Part shown: positions 34,254 to 44,655 of the stretch, piece after piece
Layout of the letters: every line of letters starts with the position of its first letter
How positions within the stretch are numbered: position 1 is the stretch's first letter
DNA from: Chlorogloeopsis fritschii PCC 6912
GTDB lineage: Bacteria; Cyanobacteriota; Cyanobacteriia; Cyanobacteriales; Nostocaceae
Reading direction: 5' to 3'
NCBI RefSeq assembly: GCF_000317285.1
Contig: NZ_AJLN01000104.1
Coordinates: 1-64,000 of the forward strand
DNA length: 64,000 nt
Translations under genes and position numbers: made by a program
Notes under the pieces: model-generated
The model's input: only the letters and a program-made list of their open reading frames with translations
Database searches by the model: none
Told to the model about the DNA's origin: nothing

Positions 34254-34937
34254 TTACAGCAAATTAGCCGGAGGATTCTTAGGAACTCTCCAAACGTAAA
34301 TTGTTCTTCCCTCTACTTGCTCTACCCTCTCTGGTTTCCACTCGCCCATATCAAAAGCGTGAGAAACAACAAGAGTGCCGGGTTTGAGTTCCTTCAAAAG
34401 CTTGGGACGGAGTTTGACGTTAATATCAGGCAGTAGGTAGAGCGTGACTACTGTTGCTTCACTCAAGTCAGTATTAAATAAGTCTTGCTGGCGAAACTGC
34501 ACGCGATCGGTTACTCCTGCCTTACGAGCATTCTCGTTCGCTTCTTGAATGCGTTCTGGATCGATGTCAATACCAACTCCCCGTGCTCCATATTTCTGCG
34601 CGGCAGTAATTGGAATTCGCCCGTCACCACTACCGAGATCGTAAACTACATCATTCTTATCCACCTGTCCCAGTTGTAGCATTCTGTTTACTACTTCCTG
34701 GGGTGTTGGTACGTAGGGAACATCGGCTGGGCGTTCTTGGGGTTTGGTTGTAGTAGTGGGTGCGGGTGCTTGGGCTTGAGTGTTGTTAACAGGCTCTCGT
34801 TGTGCTGCGGTGGTGGAGGCAGGTGTTTGTTGCGACTCTACTGCGGTATTATCCTGTTGGGCAGTGCATCCAACAATACTTAAGCTTGCAACACTAATTC
34901 CAGTGAGTATTCCAAGAAATAATTTTTTTGTCTGCAT
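34254..34937 (-). CDS. Exported methyltransferase-like lipoprotein
   Basis: 227 residues. The N-terminus has a lipoprotein signal (LFLGILTGISVASLSIVGC, lipobox SIVGC), then ~50 Thr/Gln/Pro-rich residues, then a class I SAM-methyltransferase fold (VVYDLGSGDGRIPITAA, GVGIDIDPERIQEAN, later LYLLPDINVKLRPKLLKEL). SAM is not known outside the cytoplasm, so either the protein works on something else or it acts on the inner face. Similar signal-bearing methyltransferase-like proteins are known in bacteria; I do not know a function. A convergent NACHT gene is upstream in coordinate. Confidence 0.8.
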   Translation of the reverse strand: MQTKKLFLGILTGISVASLSIVGCTAQQDNTAVESQQTPASTTAAQREPVNNTQAQAPAPTTTTKPQERPADVPYVPTPQEVVNRMLQLGQVDKNDVVYDLGSGDGRIPITAAQKYGARGVGIDIDPERIQEANENARKAGVTDRVQFRQQDLFNTDLSEATVVTLYLLPDINVKLRPKLLKELKPGTLVVSHAFDMGEWKPERVEQVEGRTIYVWRVPKNPPANLL

Positions 34938-35015
34938 AATTTCTATCCTGAATTAAGTATTGAACTAAAAATTGAGATCTATAGGGACTAGGGATGTTTG
35001 TTGTGTGATTAAACA

Positions 35016-36380
35016 CTAAGTTCTACGGTAACGATGCTGGTTCCATAGCAAAAACGGGATACCAGCAGCCACTACCACAACGCCCACAATTGCCCCTACA
35101 TTGGTGTAAGCCAAGCTGGAATAGAGCAAGTAGCCACAAACTAAACAAAAAAGCAGTGGTGTAATTGGATAAAAAGGTACGCGAAATGGGCGTAGCGCAT
35201 TGGGTTCTCTTCGGCGCAGCACAAACAAAGATATACCTGAAAGTAGAAAGAAAAACCAAAAAACTGGTGCAGTGTAGTCCACCATCGTTTCAAAACCTCT
35301 ACGGGTGAAGGTGCCTAATAACACCAAAACTAGAGCGATCGCCCCTTGTAAAAGGTAGGCAAACGTAGGAGCGCTGGAACGTTGCTGCCAGTGCCCCATA
35401 AACCCGAACAAAGAAAAGTCTTGTCCTAGAGCATAATTTGTGCGTGCGCCTGTAAAAATAGTGGCATTAATTGCACCCAAAGCAGAAACAGCAATCAAAA
35501 GACTGATAAATACTGCTCCTGGCTGCCCAAGTATGTTTCGCATTAAAGCAGCTGCTACTGCTTGCGACTGTGCCATTTGGGCTAATCCCAATCCCCGCAA
35601 ATAAGCAACATTGATCAGCAAGTAAATCGCGGTGATAATGCCTATACTCCAAATTAGCGATCGCAAAATATTGCGCCGTCGATTCTGAATTTCTGCAGAG
35701 ATGAAAGCTGCTTCATTCCAGCCACCATAAGACAACAAAACAAATAGCATTGCTAGTCCCCAAGTTCCTTCTGTAGGGGGAGGAGGTGAACTAGGAGCAG
35801 CAGGAGAACCAGAAACAGCAATTCCAATCCCAATTACTAACAGCAAGCCAAGGACTTTCACCGCCGTTAGCCAATTTTGCATCCACTTGCCTTGCTGCAA
35901 ACCGAGAATGTTTAAAGCAGTGAGTAAAGCGATCGCTGCTGCTGCATACAAAGAAGAGGAAAAGTTGCCCAGACGCAACACCTCAGAAAGATAATCCCCA
36001 AAAATAAATGCCAACAGAGTAATAGAACCTGTTTGAATCACAGTCATTCGTGCCCAGGCAAACAAAAAGGCAACATTTAACCCAAAGGCACGTTTGAGGT
36101 AATAATAAGTACCTCCTACATCCGGATAAGTAGTGGCTAACTCTGCGTAGCACAAAGCGCCAATCAGAGATATCAAGCCCCCAGCTAACCATAACAGCAG
36201 TGCAGTCAACCCATTACCAGTATTAGCAGCTACTACAGCAGGAGTTTCAAAGATACCTGCGCCGATCACAATACCGACAATCAAAGCAACTGCATCAAAA
36301 AATGTCAGTGATGGCTTTGGGCTTGCTACTTCGGTTGTAGCTCCTTGCTTAACAAAAGCGTAATCTTCACGTCTATTCAC
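35016..36380 (-). CDS. APC-family amino acid permease
   Basis: 454 residues, 12 hydrophobic segments. IVIGAGIFETPAVVAAN near residue 40 is the TM1 substrate/ion-binding break of APC transporters; GGTYYYLKRAFG follows in TM3. The last TM ends GVVVVAAGIPFLLW. It should import an amino acid or amine with a cation. The start is a GTG at 36380. Downstream in the transcript lies the exported methyltransferase gene, 78 bp on, so they may be co-transcribed. Substrate unknown. Confidence 0.88.
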   Translation of the reverse strand: MNRREDYAFVKQGATTEVASPKPSLTFFDAVALIVGIVIGAGIFETPAVVAANTGNGLTALLLWLAGGLISLIGALCYAELATTYPDVGGTYYYLKRAFGLNVAFLFAWARMTVIQTGSITLLAFIFGDYLSEVLRLGNFSSSLYAAAAIALLTALNILGLQQGKWMQNWLTAVKVLGLLLVIGIGIAVSGSPAAPSSPPPPTEGTWGLAMLFVLLSYGGWNEAAFISAEIQNRRRNILRSLIWSIGIITAIYLLINVAYLRGLGLAQMAQSQAVAAALMRNILGQPGAVFISLLIAVSALGAINATIFTGARTNYALGQDFSLFGFMGHWQQRSSAPTFAYLLQGAIALVLVLLGTFTRRGFETMVDYTAPVFWFFFLLSGISLFVLRRREPNALRPFRVPFYPITPLLFCLVCGYLLYSSLAYTNVGAIVGVVVVAAGIPFLLWNQHRYRRT

Positions 36381-36404
36381 TAAAAGTACCCTTGCGTGAA
36401 AGTT

Positions 36405-36998
36405 CTAAAAGTTGTAGCCAACGCCCAGTAGCAGTCCAACTTCAGTATCATTAATAAAACCAATATTAACCCCAGCAGTTGCCGTAAATTGATTTGACAA
36501 GGGGACATCAACACCACCGCTCACCAGAAAGCCCAGATCGTCATCGTCACCCGTGGAAATCAGCACACCTGCACCCAAGTAAGGAGCCACATTCAGTTGT
36601 TGTTGGGGCGTACCTGTTACTGATTGAGTTGCAAAGTCAACTGTCACAGGAATGAGAAATACCGGATCGTCTTTAATTAAAGCAGTAGGACGAACGGACA
36701 AGTTTCTGCTCAAACCGATTTTGGTAATGATAGAAAAGGCACCTTCACTGAGAGTGGTATCGCCGCCCAAGCCAATATTACCGCCAACCCCAATATAGCT
36801 ACGCCCACTACGGGTAGCTCTACCTGGTGAAAATCCTTGCGCTATCTTTTGAGGAGTAGCCAAAGAAGTTGCTTCTTGTTCGGCAACTGGTGTAGATACA
36901 GGGGTTGTTTGGGCATTGGCTTTGAATCCGCTAAATCCTGCGATCGCAACCACAACACTTAGTAGAGAGACAATTTGCCCGATCAGACGAAAATACAT
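36405..36998 (-). CDS. Probable outer-membrane beta-barrel protein
   Basis: 197 residues. It has a signal peptide (LIGQIVSLLSVVVAIAGF, A-x-A near 30), a linker, then alternating hydrophobic/polar strands (SYIGVGGNIGLGG, FSIITKIGLSRNLSVRPTAL, TATAGVNIGFINDTEVGLLLG) and a C-terminal VGYNF with aromatic last residue, the mark of outer-membrane barrels. Family not recognised. The upstream region (36999-37463) carries a two-unit direct repeat. Lies 24 bp before the permease gene on the same strand. Confidence 0.7.
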   Translation of the reverse strand: MYFRLIGQIVSLLSVVVAIAGFSGFKANAQTTPVSTPVAEQEATSLATPQKIAQGFSPGRATRSGRSYIGVGGNIGLGGDTTLSEGAFSIITKIGLSRNLSVRPTALIKDDPVFLIPVTVDFATQSVTGTPQQQLNVAPYLGAGVLISTGDDDDLGFLVSGGVDVPLSNQFTATAGVNIGFINDTEVGLLLGVGYNF

Positions 36999-37463
36999 AA
37001 CTAAAATCTTTGTGTATGTATGTAAAAAACTGAGGAATCTTGAGTTATGCCCCTGATTTCATAGTTAAAAGCAAATGTGACAGGAAAATGACAATTAAAG
37101 TAAATAAATGAAAAATTTTATTTACTCTGTCTTGAAAATAAGGCAGAGGAGGCAGAAGGCATAAGGAAAGACAGTTTTCATTCCCTCGTTGTGTGATTTA
37201 TTACATGACTATCTAGTTTGAAAATAAGGGCGCTTAGGCTAGAGACTGGGAAAGAGAAGTTTTCATCAGTTTTGTTGTGTGATTAAATCATATCGATACT
37301 TTGAAAATAGGGAAATCTTAAGAGAGAATGGGAAACTTTGCATCATATTTGCTCTCATGTTTAGAGTAGAAAAGCAGATAGAATGCCTACGTCCTCCAGC
37401 GGTGGGATTTTACACAAAATTGGGTAAAAAATTCTACAAATTCGTAGCAAAATAAAAGCTAAT
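36999..37463. other. Intergenic region with an imperfect ~84-bp direct repeat
   Basis: Two units start at 37166 and 37250 and share the order: AGTTTTCAT, GTTGTGTGATT, then TTTGAAAATA and AGGG. No gene found. They lie upstream of the beta-barrel gene and could hold two copies of a regulatory module. Confidence 0.6.
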
Positions 37464-38228
37464 TCAGAGCAACGGTTTTCCTATCACTACACTTCCACCC
37501 ATATCAGGAAGTGCAATGTAACTAATGCTATTATTTTTTGCAAATTCACGTACAGCTTTTTTGGCTCCTGGATAGTTGTCAATATTGTAGTCATTTACCA
37601 TGATGTAGCCTCCATGAGCTAGTTTTGGATAAAACCAACACAAACCAGCGTATATTGGCTGATACAGATCCGCATCCAAGCTTACAAAGCAAAATTTTTC
37701 ATCTTCACATCCACTTGCTGATTCTGGAAACCATCCTTTCTTGACTATGGCTTTTTCTTGATGGGACATTCGAGATAAAACTAAATCTATAGTAGTATTG
37801 CTAAAATCATGGTAACTTTGTGTACCGTATCCCATCTGTCGATCAATTTGAACATCCCGCTCGTCAAAGCCCTCAAAAGTATCAAATAGATAAAGCTTCC
37901 TGTCTGGGAAGTAATTGTTAATTGCTGAAGCAAAAATTCCTTGAAATACGCCAACTTCTGCAACAGAACCCTCTATTTCGTGTTCGTAAATTTCTCGACT
38001 CAGTAGTTCTAATGTTCCATATCTAACAGTGTCAAGACTATAAAACCAGCATTCTCCAAAATCTACAAACCAAGATTCGGGCTTATTCAAGATCGGATTG
38101 GTATAACGATTAGCTTGTTCTATGTTGCCTCGAATTAAATAATAGTTATTGCGATTTCCTAATCGTCTAAATACTTTTAGCAAAGCTCTATGAAATTGTT
38201 GTTTGAGAAACTTTTTAACTGCTTTCAT
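37464..38228 (-). CDS. TylF/MycF-type O-methyltransferase
   Basis: 254 residues from ATG 38228 (a GTG 15 bp upstream is also in frame). VGVFQGIFASAINNYFPDRK and LFDTFEGFDERDV are the TylF-family signatures, with the later DLDADLYQPIYAGLCWFYP-like segment containing the metal-binding Asp. It methylates a sugar or polyketide hydroxyl with SAM; many TylF homologues lie in cell-surface glycan loci. No glycan gene is adjacent here, so the substrate is open. Confidence 0.85.
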   Translation of the reverse strand: MKAVKKFLKQQFHRALLKVFRRLGNRNNYYLIRGNIEQANRYTNPILNKPESWFVDFGECWFYSLDTVRYGTLELLSREIYEHEIEGSVAEVGVFQGIFASAINNYFPDRKLYLFDTFEGFDERDVQIDRQMGYGTQSYHDFSNTTIDLVLSRMSHQEKAIVKKGWFPESASGCEDEKFCFVSLDADLYQPIYAGLCWFYPKLAHGGYIMVNDYNIDNYPGAKKAVREFAKNNSISYIALPDMGGSVVIGKPLL

Positions 38229-38398
38229 TGAAGAACCCTTCACTTTTATAGTTAAGCTTGATGCAAGCAGCTTCGACTTCTTTACTAGCTTATACCAATT
38301 ATTGGGAATACTTATTCTCTATAAAAATGCATTTAAGAATTTAAAAATTACGTCTAAAGATAGTTGAATATTTGCTGCTCAATTGAGAAATCCAGTAA

Positions 38399-38532
38399 CT
38401 AGTGTTCTATCGCATTAATTTTGCTGGGTAAAATAACGAACCACAAAGGACGCGAAGAACACAAAGGAAGAGGGAAAGAAGAGAAATTGAAAAGTTGATT
38501 AACCTATCAAAACTTTTGCGATAGAACACTAG
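38399..38532. mobile_element. 134-bp element with terminal inverted repeats
   Basis: Ends CTAGTGTTCTATCGCA and its exact complement TGCGATAGAACACTAG, 16 bp each. The interior carries an AACGAACCACA-family repeat (38435-38470). No coding capacity. No target duplication that I could establish. The AGACGCGAAATTTCGCGTCT palindrome follows at 38538-38557. Confidence 0.75.
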
Positions 38533-38565
38533 TGTAGAGACGCGAAATTTCGCGTCTGGACAATA

Positions 38566-38596
38566 AATAAAAAGCGATCGCATTTTGGCGATCGCT
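38566..38596 (-). terminator. Terminator downstream of chlN
   Basis: On the minus strand: AGCGATCGC, loop CAAAAT, GCGATCGCT, then TTTTTATTT. The stem is built from HIP1 octamers. Ends the chlL-DUF5331-chlN transcript, about 70 bp after the chlN stop. Confidence 0.8.
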
Positions 38597-38666
38597 CTTA
38601 TCAAGATTTACTCAATCTCTAGACAAACAAGTAAAATACTCGCTAAAGATTAGAAAAAGCAGATTC

Positions 38667-40115
<1,449 letters not shown>

Positions 40116-40148
40116 CTAATAGCTAATGGCAATTAGCTATTAGCCAAC

Positions 40149-40955
40149 TCATGCGTTGGGGAAGAGACGGGCAATTTCCGAGTCATCAAAAGTGCTATTT
40201 GTCAGTTCTTCCCCTACAAAAATATCAGTATTGCTTTCGCCCTGTAGAGCTGCTGTTTCGTCACCCCAGACATCTGACAACACTTCGGTAAAATCATCCT
40301 TTTCTGGTGCAACGGTAGCGGAAATTTGGTTGCCTATTTCATTTAATTCATCAAAGGAAATATCACCAAACTCATCCTCCTCATCGCTTTGCGATCGCTC
40401 TTGGAACTCATTTGTAGATTGTTGATCTGGGGATGAGGAATTTTCGCTTAACCCATTTAAGGTTTCGACTGCAACTGCTCTGAGTTGATCTCGCACAGTT
40501 GCTTCGCTCACCATAAAACTTTGTTCATGGTTATCACTCATTCCCAAATCTTGAGCGATCGCACCGTTCCCACAGCCATTGTTTTGAGGAATTGTCAATG
40601 TTTCATCATGGAGCTTTTCTTCCAAACACACTGCTTCATCCCCATCTTCCGAACTTTGCGATTTGGGCATTACGCAGTTACCGAGAGCATAGTCTGGATC
40701 GAAATTTAAACCCAGCACCTCAATCAGAGTATCAGCATCAGGATTAAGTCTGGAAAAGGGTAGCATTAATTGCGCTAGTTTTGGTTCTAGTGCGTTGGCT
40801 ACTCCCAAGATGAGGTAAGAAGGTGGCCGCTTTCCGCCATCAGGTGTATAAACTGATTCAACCTCCATGTGAAGTTTGATCCAATCGCGATTGACCTGAA
40901 AAAAATGCAACCACTTCTGCTTCAATGAATCTGTAAAGCTGTAAAAGAAGGCCAT
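40149..40955 (-). CDS. DUF5331 protein between chlL and chlN
   Basis: About 268 residues from ATG 40955, preceded by GAGGGA; the longer frame starts within the end of chlL. The first ~100 residues (FYSFTDSLKQKWLHFFQVNRD, RPPSYLILGVANALEP) are the DUF5331 domain; the rest is acidic and low in structure (SDEEDEFGDISFDELNEIG). Found between chlL and chlN in many heterocystous cyanobacteria, so probably a partner or regulator of dark chlorophyll synthesis (inference from synteny). No known activity. Confidence 0.85.
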   Translation of the reverse strand: MAFFYSFTDSLKQKWLHFFQVNRDWIKLHMEVESVYTPDGGKRPPSYLILGVANALEPKLAQLMLPFSRLNPDADTLIEVLGLNFDPDYALGNCVMPKSQSSEDGDEAVCLEEKLHDETLTIPQNNGCGNGAIAQDLGMSDNHEQSFMVSEATVRDQLRAVAVETLNGLSENSSSPDQQSTNEFQERSQSDEEDEFGDISFDELNEIGNQISATVAPEKDDFTEVLSDVWGDETAALQGESNTDIFVGEELTNSTFDDSEIARLFPNA

Positions 40956-40983
40956 ATTGTCCCTCATCCTGAGAAAAAATGAT

Positions 40984-41850
40984 TTATACAATCATCAAGT
41001 CTAATTCCTCTTCCGGATTAGGAACCTGTGGTTTATTCGGATTTAAGTAAAAATCAGATAACAAAGAGAACAATTCCCGATCTTGAGCGTCTTTCGGAAC
41101 TACACCCTCTGGCATTGCCAAAAGTTGATCGGCAATATTTAAGTAATAATCGCAAACGTAGTTTAAAGAGGGTTCATATTCTGCCATTTCAAATAGAGTT
41201 TTACCCTTGACACGAGAAACACGAATATCTTCAATCAAAGGCAATACTTCTAATACTGGCATTGGTACTGATTCTACATATTTGTCAATCAAATCCCGCT
41301 TGGAAGTACGATTACCAATTAAACCAGCTAAACGCAAAGGGTGAGTACGTGCTTTTTCGCGTACAGAAGCGGCAATGCGATTAGCGGCAAATAAAGCATC
41401 AAAGCCGTTGTCGGTAACAATCATGCAGTAGTCAGCATAGTTGAGAGGAGCTGCAAAACCACCGCAAACCACATCACCCAAAACGTCAAATAAAATTACG
41501 TCGTACTCATCAAAAGCATTAAGCTCTTTAAGTAATTTTACTGTCTCGCCGACTACGTAACCACCGCATCCCGCACCAGCAGGAGGCCCACCAGCTTCTA
41601 CGCAATCTACTCCACCATAGCCTTTGTAGATAACATCCTCTGGCCAGATATCTTCGTAATGGTAATCCTTTTCCTGAAGGGTATCGATAATAGTGGGAAT
41701 CAAAAAGCCAGTCAGGGTGAAGGTGCTGTCGTGTTTGGGATCGCAACCAATTTGCAGCACTTTCTTGCCGCGCTTGGCTAGAGCCACAGATATATTACAG
41801 CTTGTTGTAGATTTACCGATACCGCCCTTTCCGTAAACTGCTAATTTCAC
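40984..41850 (-). CDS. chlL: Light-independent protochlorophyllide reductase iron-sulfur ATP-binding protein
   Basis: 288 residues. P-loop [17 protein letters not shown] at the N-terminus, [14 protein letters not shown], then the cluster cysteines in [16 protein letters not shown] and [11 protein letters not shown]; the NifH-like fold. It hydrolyses ATP and delivers electrons to ChlNB. The start codon is GTG at 41850, with AGAGG 8-9 bp before. First gene of the chlL-DUF5331-chlN unit; upstream 41851-42409 should hold its promoter. Confidence 0.97.
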   Translation of the reverse strand: MKLAVYGKGGIGKSTTSCNISVALAKRGKKVLQIGCDPKHDSTFTLTGFLIPTIIDTLQEKDYHYEDIWPEDVIYKGYGGVDCVEAGGPPAGAGCGGYVVGETVKLLKELNAFDEYDVILFDVLGDVVCGGFAAPLNYADYCMIVTDNGFDALFAANRIAASVREKARTHPLRLAGLIGNRTSKRDLIDKYVESVPMPVLEVLPLIEDIRVSRVKGKTLFEMAEYEPSLNYVCDYYLNIADQLLAMPEGVVPKDAQDRELFSLLSDFYLNPNKPQVPNPEEELDLMIV

Positions 41851-42409
41851 TGTTTTTGCCTCTTATCGTTTTTTTATCAAACTCTTGGCTCAAACACTTG
41901 CAGCACCGCCTTAGATGACGATGTGTGAGGTCTTTGAGTGCCATTATTGTCCAAATAAAACCGAAAAGAAAGGGGTTATTAAAGTCTATCAGAACGCTAT
42001 TGTCTGATTTATTGAAATATTTATTGTTTTTTTAGCTTATAGCAACTTAAAAAACTTCTGGAGCGCTTAAAAATATAAATTAATGAATTTATAAACTTAC
42101 ATAATATAAATTAGTTACAAAATACAAAAAACTGAAAACCTTATGAAATATATGCTCATAATCAAAAAATTTATGTCAAAAGTCGCAAAAACTAGATCCC
42201 CGACTTCTCCAAGAAGTCGGGGATCTTACACAGCAAAGGCGCACTAGCTCCCCTGTAGCCCTTTTCAAGCTAGTTTCCCACAGGCAACAGCCTAAACATA
42301 TTGATGAAAACTTTCTTTCCCTAGCCTCTAGCCTCTAGTCCCTAGCCTCTAATTCCTGAAGATATAAAAAATTATTACATTTAAAAAAACTGACTTAATT
42401 TTCGCAAAA
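41851..42409. other. chlL upstream region with a long hairpin repeat
   Basis: AT-rich, no gene. 42194-42226 is a near-perfect hairpin, AGATCCCCGACTTCT with AGAAGTCGGGGATCT, a repeat common in Nostocales. CCTCTAGC/CCCTAGC heptamers follow at about 42320-42353. The chlL promoter should lie in the first 300 bases; I cannot name an operator there. Confidence 0.65.
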
Positions 42410-42688
42410 TTAGCCTGATGACGAGCAGGGCGATCGCGAAACATCTTCTTCTAGCGCCTCAATTTCTTGCAACGATTGCCAGCCGGGGTGCCATTGGGAA
42501 GAATCTTGCAATAATTTAGCGTTGATCCAAAAGCGGACATTGGGATCGCAAGAAGCTACCATTTCGGCATATACCCACTTACCCTGATTTTTACGGTTGA
42601 CAACTTGGAAGTGACGCCACCCATCGACTTTTTTTTGAGCTGTCCATTTAGAACCAACTAAGTAAGGAAATTTTTGTTTTTTAGTCAT
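42410..42688 (-). CDS. Trp-rich small protein (TIGR02450-type)
   Basis: 92 residues. The order KWTAQKKVDGWRHFQVV, GKWVYAEMVASCDPNVRFWI and W...WHPGW is the tryptophan-rich conserved family (TIGR02450) of cyanobacteria and proteobacteria. Function unknown. It ends in a Ser-rich tail. No operon partner. Confidence 0.8.
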   Translation of the reverse strand: MTKKQKFPYLVGSKWTAQKKVDGWRHFQVVNRKNQGKWVYAEMVASCDPNVRFWINAKLLQDSSQWHPGWQSLQEIEALEEDVSRSPCSSSG

Positions 42689-42855
42689 TTGTCATTAAAG
42701 TTTTATAATCTCTATCATTTCGCATTCGCTACTTTACCTAAAATCATCGTAACTCGCTGTGCAGTAGGTAAAACAGTGCCTTGGGATGATTACATAGTCA
42801 ATAATTTTAGAATTAAGTGATTACACTGGAAGAGAAAATAGTGGAATTTACTGAA

Positions 42856-43077
42856 TCAATCCATTGAATTTATGTAAGCAAAATTACTATCAGCAAAAAG
42901 CGATCGCCCATCCGAACTCATCCAATTAGGACAAGCATATACAAAACTTTTATAGTCTTGCCAATATTCCTTAGCTGTATCAATATCTTGTGCTTGAGTG
43001 CTTTTATCGCCACCACATAAAAGAATAGACTTGCTATCCAGGTACATCTGAAGTATTTGAGAAAGGGCGATCGCGTT
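42856..43077 (-). pseudogene. Remnant of a HigB/RelE-type toxin
   Basis: The frame reads LSQILQMYLDSKSILLCGGD with KSTQAQDIDTAKEYWQDY, the typical end of addiction-module killer proteins (LLCGGDKS...DI..A.EYW.DY). A stop lies just upstream in frame, and the N-terminal half is absent. The tail FVYACPNWMSS is unrelated. Next to a broken antitoxin-like gene on the other strand, so this looks like a decayed toxin-antitoxin pair. Confidence 0.65.
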
Positions 43078-43112
43078 ACTCTTAAATTAATTGTTGACAA
43101 TAGCACAAGCTA

Positions 43113-43385
43113 ATGAAATCTCTCAACATCACACTGCCAGATGCGATCGCCAACGCTCTTAATGCTTAGATCGGCGATCGGGAAGTTCCCTTACCTGCTA
43201 CAGCCATTGTAGAAGCTGCCCTTAAAGAATATTTGTCTGAACGTGGCTATTTACCCCCAAAAACACAAAGTTTACGCCTTACTCCTGCGCCAAAGGGAAG
43301 TGGCTCTCAAGATACGTCACTAAATCACGATAAAATTCTAGCTGATCAAGCTTTTTATCAGAAATTGCCGCCAAACTCACCTTGA
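43113..43385 (+). pseudogene. Broken antitoxin-like gene (internal TAG)
   Basis: Reads MKSLNITLPDAIANALNA, then TAG at codon 19 (43167-43169), then IGDREVPLPATAIVEAALKE-like helical sequence and a Pro-rich end, stop at 43383. The N-terminal strand plus helix pattern fits ribbon-helix-helix antitoxins. One base change would restore an open frame of 91 codons. No known partner other than the toxin remnant beside it. Confidence 0.6.
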
Positions 43386-43409
43386 GAGCCATAATTGCCG
43401 ATACAGTCA

Positions 43410-43775
43410 GCTTCTGTTAAAGCTTCAGGAGGCAGAGTCGGCAGAGCCTCCTAATGCTTCATCCCCTGCCAGAGACAGGGAACGAGAAAACGAGAAAACA
43501 AGACAGGGAACGAGAAAACGAGAAAACAAGGCAGGAAACGAGAAAACAAGGCAGGGAACGAGAAAACGAGAAAACGAGAAAACAAGACAGGGAACGAGAA
43601 AACGAGAAAACAAGGCAGGGAACGAGAAATCAGCTTCTGTTAAAGTTTCGGGAGGCAGAGCCTCTTAACGCTTTCATTCCCTGCCAGAGGCAGGGAACGA
43701 GAAAACGAGAAAAATACACTCGTTACCAGGTTCAACCTGGTAACAAAATATTAGAGCCTCTGGCTCTTAATTAGT
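43410..43775. repeat. REP and tandem-repeat block beside the RAYT gene
   Basis: Two copies of a unit with CAGCTTCTGTTAAAG, GGAGGCAGAG, and CCCTGCCAGAG...CAGGGAACGAG hairpins, joined by many GGGAACGAGAAAACGAGAA units (43490-43630). Ends with CTCGTTACCAGG/CCTGGTAAC and AGAGCCTCTGGCTCT. It is the REP family of this genome, expanded next to the transposase that presumably moves it. Confidence 0.8.
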
Positions 43776-43788
43776 AAGAAGAATGCAA

Positions 43789-44322
43789 CTATACATCAAT
43801 TAAATCAACAGCTAAAATTCCCTCTATGCCCACGTAATTACGATAACTGGAATACCGCCAATGAGCAGGATCGTCAACATAACCACGTCGGACTGGATTA
43901 TTGTGAATATATTCCAATTTTTGCTTAAACATCTGTTGGTTTAATATTGCTTGTGGGTGAGATCCTTCCTGCCAAAGCTGGTATTCTTGCGAAATTTTGT
44001 GTGACTGCTTATAAAACTTTAATTGTCTTAGCAAAAACTCTGCTCGGTTTTCCTTTAAATAATCAATTATGGATCTGGCTGTAAATGATTTGAACGCTGC
44101 TATTTCTTTAGATAAGTTTTCAGCAGATGCAATTAAGTGAAGATGGTTTTCCATAATCACATAACTATGCAAGGCTAAACGCTTTTGGCTTTGTAGAAAT
44201 TCTAATGAGTTAAGAACAATCTCAACTAAGTCAGGTTTGCTAAATATGGCAATCCAGTTAACTACTGTGCAGGTGAGAAAATGTGGTTGGCTTTCTAGAA
44301 ATTGGTAGCGAGAACGACCCAT
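43789..44322 (-). CDS. REP-associated tyrosine transposase (RAYT)
   Basis: 177 residues from ATG 44322 (MGRSRYQF). The frame runs further upstream through REP sequence. ENHLHLIAS contains the HUH motif (HLH), YIHNNPVRRGYV the family end, and SKEIAAFKSFTARSIIDYL the helix with the catalytic Tyr region. Single-strand nucleases of this family act on REP hairpins. REP hairpins lie on both sides (43410-43775 and 44347-44425), so this is a complete REP-RAYT unit (REPtron-like). No stop within. Confidence 0.85.
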   Translation of the reverse strand: MGRSRYQFLESQPHFLTCTVVNWIAIFSKPDLVEIVLNSLEFLQSQKRLALHSYVIMENHLHLIASAENLSKEIAAFKSFTARSIIDYLKENRAEFLLRQLKFYKQSHKISQEYQLWQEGSHPQAILNQQMFKQKLEYIHNNPVRRGYVDDPAHWRYSSYRNYVGIEGILAVDLIDV

Positions 44323-44346
44323 AGTGTAAAGAAAGATGTAAATATT

Positions 44347-44425
44347 AGGAGGCGGAGCCTCTTTAATAGCATTCCCAGGCCGAGCCTGGGAATGAGAATT
44401 AGGGGGTGGAGCCTGGGAATGAGAA
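44347..44425. repeat. REP hairpins upstream of the RAYT gene
   Basis: GGAGGCGGAGCCTC, then CATTCCCAGGC CGA GCCTGGGAATG AG (44370-44396), then a second GGTGGAGCCTGGGAATGAG. Same design as the CCTGCC/GGCAGG hairpins on the other side. Confidence 0.8.
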
Positions 44426-44429
44426 CTTT

Positions 44430-44525
44430 CCGTGTCACCGCGTCTCATCACCATGTCTCCTTGTCCCCGTGTCCGCTTGTCCCCGTGTCCCCGTGTCTCC
44501 GTGTCCCCGTGTCCCCTTGTCCTCT
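44430..44525 (-). repeat. Heptameric tandem repeat (CGTGTCC units)
   Basis: About 12 units of CCGTGTCC, CTTGTCC and CCGTCTCC types. The reverse complement, GGACACGG, is the unit that sits inside the hldE linker (about 9335-9365) and near 3511. Confidence 0.85.
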
Positions 44526-44655
44526 TCTCGGACGGTAATACTACTTTAGAAAGACGTGAAGACCGATCCAGCTATTGACCCGCCTTTTTTTACAATGACT
44601 TTATAAGAACAAAGCTTATTTGTGCGCGTTTTGTTGTTCGTTCCTCTAAAAGCCT

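Noticed and set aside
43480-43640. CRISPR-like array of GGGAACGAGAAAACGAG units
   Set aside because: The units are heptamer-to-17-mer low-complexity repeats with no unique spacers of even length, and no cas genes are near.
43454-43774. An open frame translating the repeat as ENEKTRKQ...
   Set aside because: It is translated tandem repeat; no start with a ribosome site and no protein-like composition.
44302-44538. Open frame across the REP and heptamer block
   Set aside because: It is the reverse of the RAYT upstream region and repeats, read as VSPCPLVPVS; no function expected.
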